From: JBMNNU01 sp050942695
GTDB taxonomy: Bacteria; Chloroflexota; UBA6077
Assembly (NCBI GenBank): GCA_050942695.1
Contig: JBMNNU010000200.1
Coordinates: forward strand, 1 to 6,041
Length of the DNA: 6,041 nucleotides
Direction of reading: 5' to 3'
Shown: positions 4,644 through 6,041 of the stretch, in pieces
Position numbering within the stretch: the first letter of the stretch is position 1
Layout: every line of letters begins with the position of its first letter
Made by a program: the position numbers and the translations under genes
The notes under the pieces: generated by a model
What the model was told of the DNA's origin: nothing
What the model saw: the letters and a program-made list of their open reading frames with translations, nothing else
Database searches by the model: none

Positions 4644-5486
4644 ATGCTGGTTCCTATGGGTGAGCTGCTACAGGATGCTCTGAAACGCAAATACGCCCTG
4701 GGCGCCTTCGACGTCTGCAACCTCGAGATGGCAGAATCGGTGCTAGAGGCTGCGGTGGCAAACCGCTCTCCCGTCATCGTCGCCATCGCCGAGGGCTTCT
4801 TCAAGGAGGTCCGGTTCGAGACCCTGGTGAACTGCATAAGGGAGCAGGGCGTGCCCCTGAATATACCGGTGGCCATTATCCTGGACCACGGCCGCTCCTA
4901 CGAATCGTGCGTCAGGGCGATCAGGGCCGGTGTTACCTCGGTCATGTTCGACGGTTCGGCCCTGCCCTACGAGGAGAACGTCCGCATCACGCGGGACGTC
5001 GTCAAGACGGCTCGTGCCGTGGGCGTCACATCCGAGGCGGAGATAGGCCACGTAGGCCAGGGGGCCGAGTACGAAAAAACGGAAGCAGCCCTCACCAGAC
5101 CCGAGGAGGCCGCACGGTTCGTGGCCGATACCGGGGTAGACGCCCTGGCGGTGGCTGTGGGGACGGCACACGGCAAGTACAAGGGCGAGCCGAAGATTCA
5201 CTTCGACCTCCTCGCAACCATCTACGAAACGGTCAAGATGCCCCTGGTGCTCCATGGTGGCTCATCCACGGGGGACGAGCGGCTGAAGAAGTCCATCGAG
5301 TACGGCATCGCCAAGGTAAACATCTATACCGACATGGCCGAAGAGGCGAAGAAGAGGATCAAGCAAGCGCTGGACGAGCGGTACGACAGGGTTAGAATGA
5401 ACGACCTGATCCACGAGACCAGAGGCGCTTTCAGAGAGGTTGCCACCCACTACATGCAGCTCTTTGGCTCAGCGGGCAAGGCTTAG
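4644..5486 (+). CDS. Class II (zinc-dependent) ketose-bisphosphate aldolase
   Basis: A complete 280-residue TIM-barrel protein of the fructose/tagatose-bisphosphate aldolase class II family (FbaA, GatY/KbaY, IolJ relatives). Such enzymes cleave a ketose 1,6-bisphosphate or related sugar phosphate to dihydroxyacetone phosphate and an aldehyde in the cytoplasm. Visible motifs are GAFDVCNLEMAES (20-32), LDHG (80-83) with catalytic Asp81 and zinc ligand His82, SEAEIGHVG (130-138), VGTAHGKYKG (172-181) with zinc ligand His176, LHGGSSTGDE (203-212) with zinc ligand His204, and the phosphate-binding KVNIYTD (224-230). All metal and catalytic residues are present, so it should be active. LHGGSS replaces the more common LHGGSG. 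The in-frame GTG at 4638 is only 3 nt from the AAAGGGG ribosome-binding site while the ATG at 4644 is 9 nt away, so ATG is preferred. A nucleoside hydrolase gene follows 13 bp later, probably in the same transcript. Sequence alone does not separate fructose, tagatose or inositol-pathway specificity. Confidence 0.92.
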   Translation: MLVPMGELLQDALKRKYALGAFDVCNLEMAESVLEAAVANRSPVIVAIAEGFFKEVRFETLVNCIREQGVPLNIPVAIILDHGRSYESCVRAIRAGVTSVMFDGSALPYEENVRITRDVVKTARAVGVTSEAEIGHVGQGAEYEKTEAALTRPEEAARFVADTGVDALAVAVGTAHGKYKGEPKIHFDLLATIYETVKMPLVLHGGSSTGDERLKKSIEYGIAKVNIYTDMAEEAKKRIKQALDERYDRVRMNDLIHETRGAFREVATHYMQLFGSAGKA

Positions 5487-5499
5487 GGCTTCTCAAGCT

Positions 5500-6041
5500 A
5501 TGAAACGGCTTATCATCGACGCCGATCCGGGCAACGGTATACCCGGCGCCAATATCGACGACGCCTTCGCTATAGCCCTGGCGCTCACGCACCCCGATGT
5601 TGAGCTTATCGGCGTGACGACTGTGGCCGGCAACGTGGAGTTGGAGGACGCGACGGCCTGCGCGTTGCAACTGCTGGAGATCGCCGACCGCACGGACGTG
5701 CCGGTTTGCCGGGGAGCAGAGCAGCCGTTGGCCTCCGACCCTACTCCCTTTCGAATGGCGGTGGGAGCCAGGGCGGCCGACGAAAGGGTCAAGCAGCTCT
5801 GGTATGGCGTTCCTCGCCCGAGCCCATCCTCTCCCGCCGATCCGCGTCCTGCCGTAGATTTCCTGCTGGAAACGATCACCTCCAGTCCTGGTGAAATCAC
5901 GTTGGTGACCGTGGGGCCGCTCACCAACGTCGCCTCGGCGCTGCAGATCGAGCCGGACCTCGCCTCCTCCGTCGAGTCAATAGTCATGATGGCGGGCGCG
6001 GTGCGAGTCCCTGGCACTACGACGGCTGCCACCGAACTGAA
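5500..6041 (+). CDS. Nucleoside hydrolase (IU-NH family), C-terminus cut by window edge
   Basis: The first 180 residues are present. The family hallmark, an N-terminal Asp-rich calcium-binding motif, reads IIDADPGNGIPGANIDDAFA (5-24). This has a longer loop between DxDPG and DD than the classic DTDPGxDDA, a variant I recall from one branch of the family. VTTVAGNVELEDA (39-51), PVCRGAEQPL, the ITLVTVGPLTNVASAL segment (about 128-143) and VESIVMMAGAVRVPG are all typical. Such enzymes hydrolyse the N-glycosidic bond of ribonucleosides to ribose and a base. The catalytic His near the C-terminus of the family lies beyond the edge, so activity cannot be confirmed. The gene begins 13 bp after the aldolase stop with only a weak AGGG ribosome-binding site, which suggests co-transcription and perhaps translational coupling. 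Substrate preference is undetermined, and some family members act on other N-ribosides. Confidence 0.9.
   Translation, partial: MKRLIIDADPGNGIPGANIDDAFAIALALTHPDVELIGVTTVAGNVELEDATACALQLLEIADRTDVPVCRGAEQPLASDPTPFRMAVGARAADERVKQLWYGVPRPSPSSPADPRPAVDFLLETITSSPGEITLVTVGPLTNVASALQIEPDLASSVESIVMMAGAVRVPGTTTAATEL

Noticed and set aside
5493..6032. A 179-codon minus-strand frame
   Set aside because: It is antisense to the nucleoside hydrolase, whose family motifs are clear. The antisense translation is Ser/Thr/Ala-rich and not protein-like.

Overview
The window looks like a fragment of a GC-rich bacterial chromosome, probably from an environmental or metagenome-assembled genome. Genes follow normal bacterial Shine-Dalgarno and sigma70-type signals. 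The mix resembles what I associate with Chloroflexota (Dehalococcoidia-like) genomes: an SDR reductase, a Ser-type proline-racemase-like protein, a SnoaL-like protein, a class II aldolase, a nucleoside hydrolase, and hairpin repeats with GCGGGAAT-type arms. That taxonomic guess is recall and inference, not shown by the sequence. No rRNA, tRNA, CRISPR array, transposase or phage gene was recognised.

Layout. (1) 1-1062, minus strand: a TetR-family repressor gene followed, stop codon abutting start codon, by the N-terminal part of a HlyD-type membrane-fusion protein that runs off the left edge. A consensus-like promoter and a palindromic operator lie just upstream, so this is probably a self-repressed efflux operon. 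(2) 994-1401: a 408-bp gap holding that promoter and operator plus a two-hairpin palindromic repeat. (3) 1402-2154, plus strand: an intact SDR oxidoreductase, converging on (4) 2197-2904, minus strand: a proline-racemase-like gene. The two are separated by a perfect 40-bp palindrome. (5) 2905-3880: a stretch with signs of gene decay, comprising a frameshifted SnoaL-like gene and a small ORF that may be a gene remnant. (6) 3911-4360, minus strand: an unrecognised hydrophilic protein, with an AT-rich gap beyond it that carries candidate promoters in both directions. (7) 4644-6041, plus strand: a two-gene unit of class II ketose-bisphosphate aldolase and a nucleoside hydrolase cut by the right edge.

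The clearest anomaly is the proline-racemase-like gene. It keeps the family's N-terminal and C-terminal blocks but lacks about 100 residues in between, including the second catalytic motif (DRSPCGTG-type). Its best ribosome-binding site also points to a start in another frame. With the nearby frameshift in the SnoaL-like gene, this suggests that 2197-3880 is degenerating, or that single-base assembly errors add to one genuine deletion. I see no convincing new multi-gene system. The aldolase and nucleoside hydrolase may act together in sugar or nucleoside catabolism, but their substrates cannot be set from the sequence.
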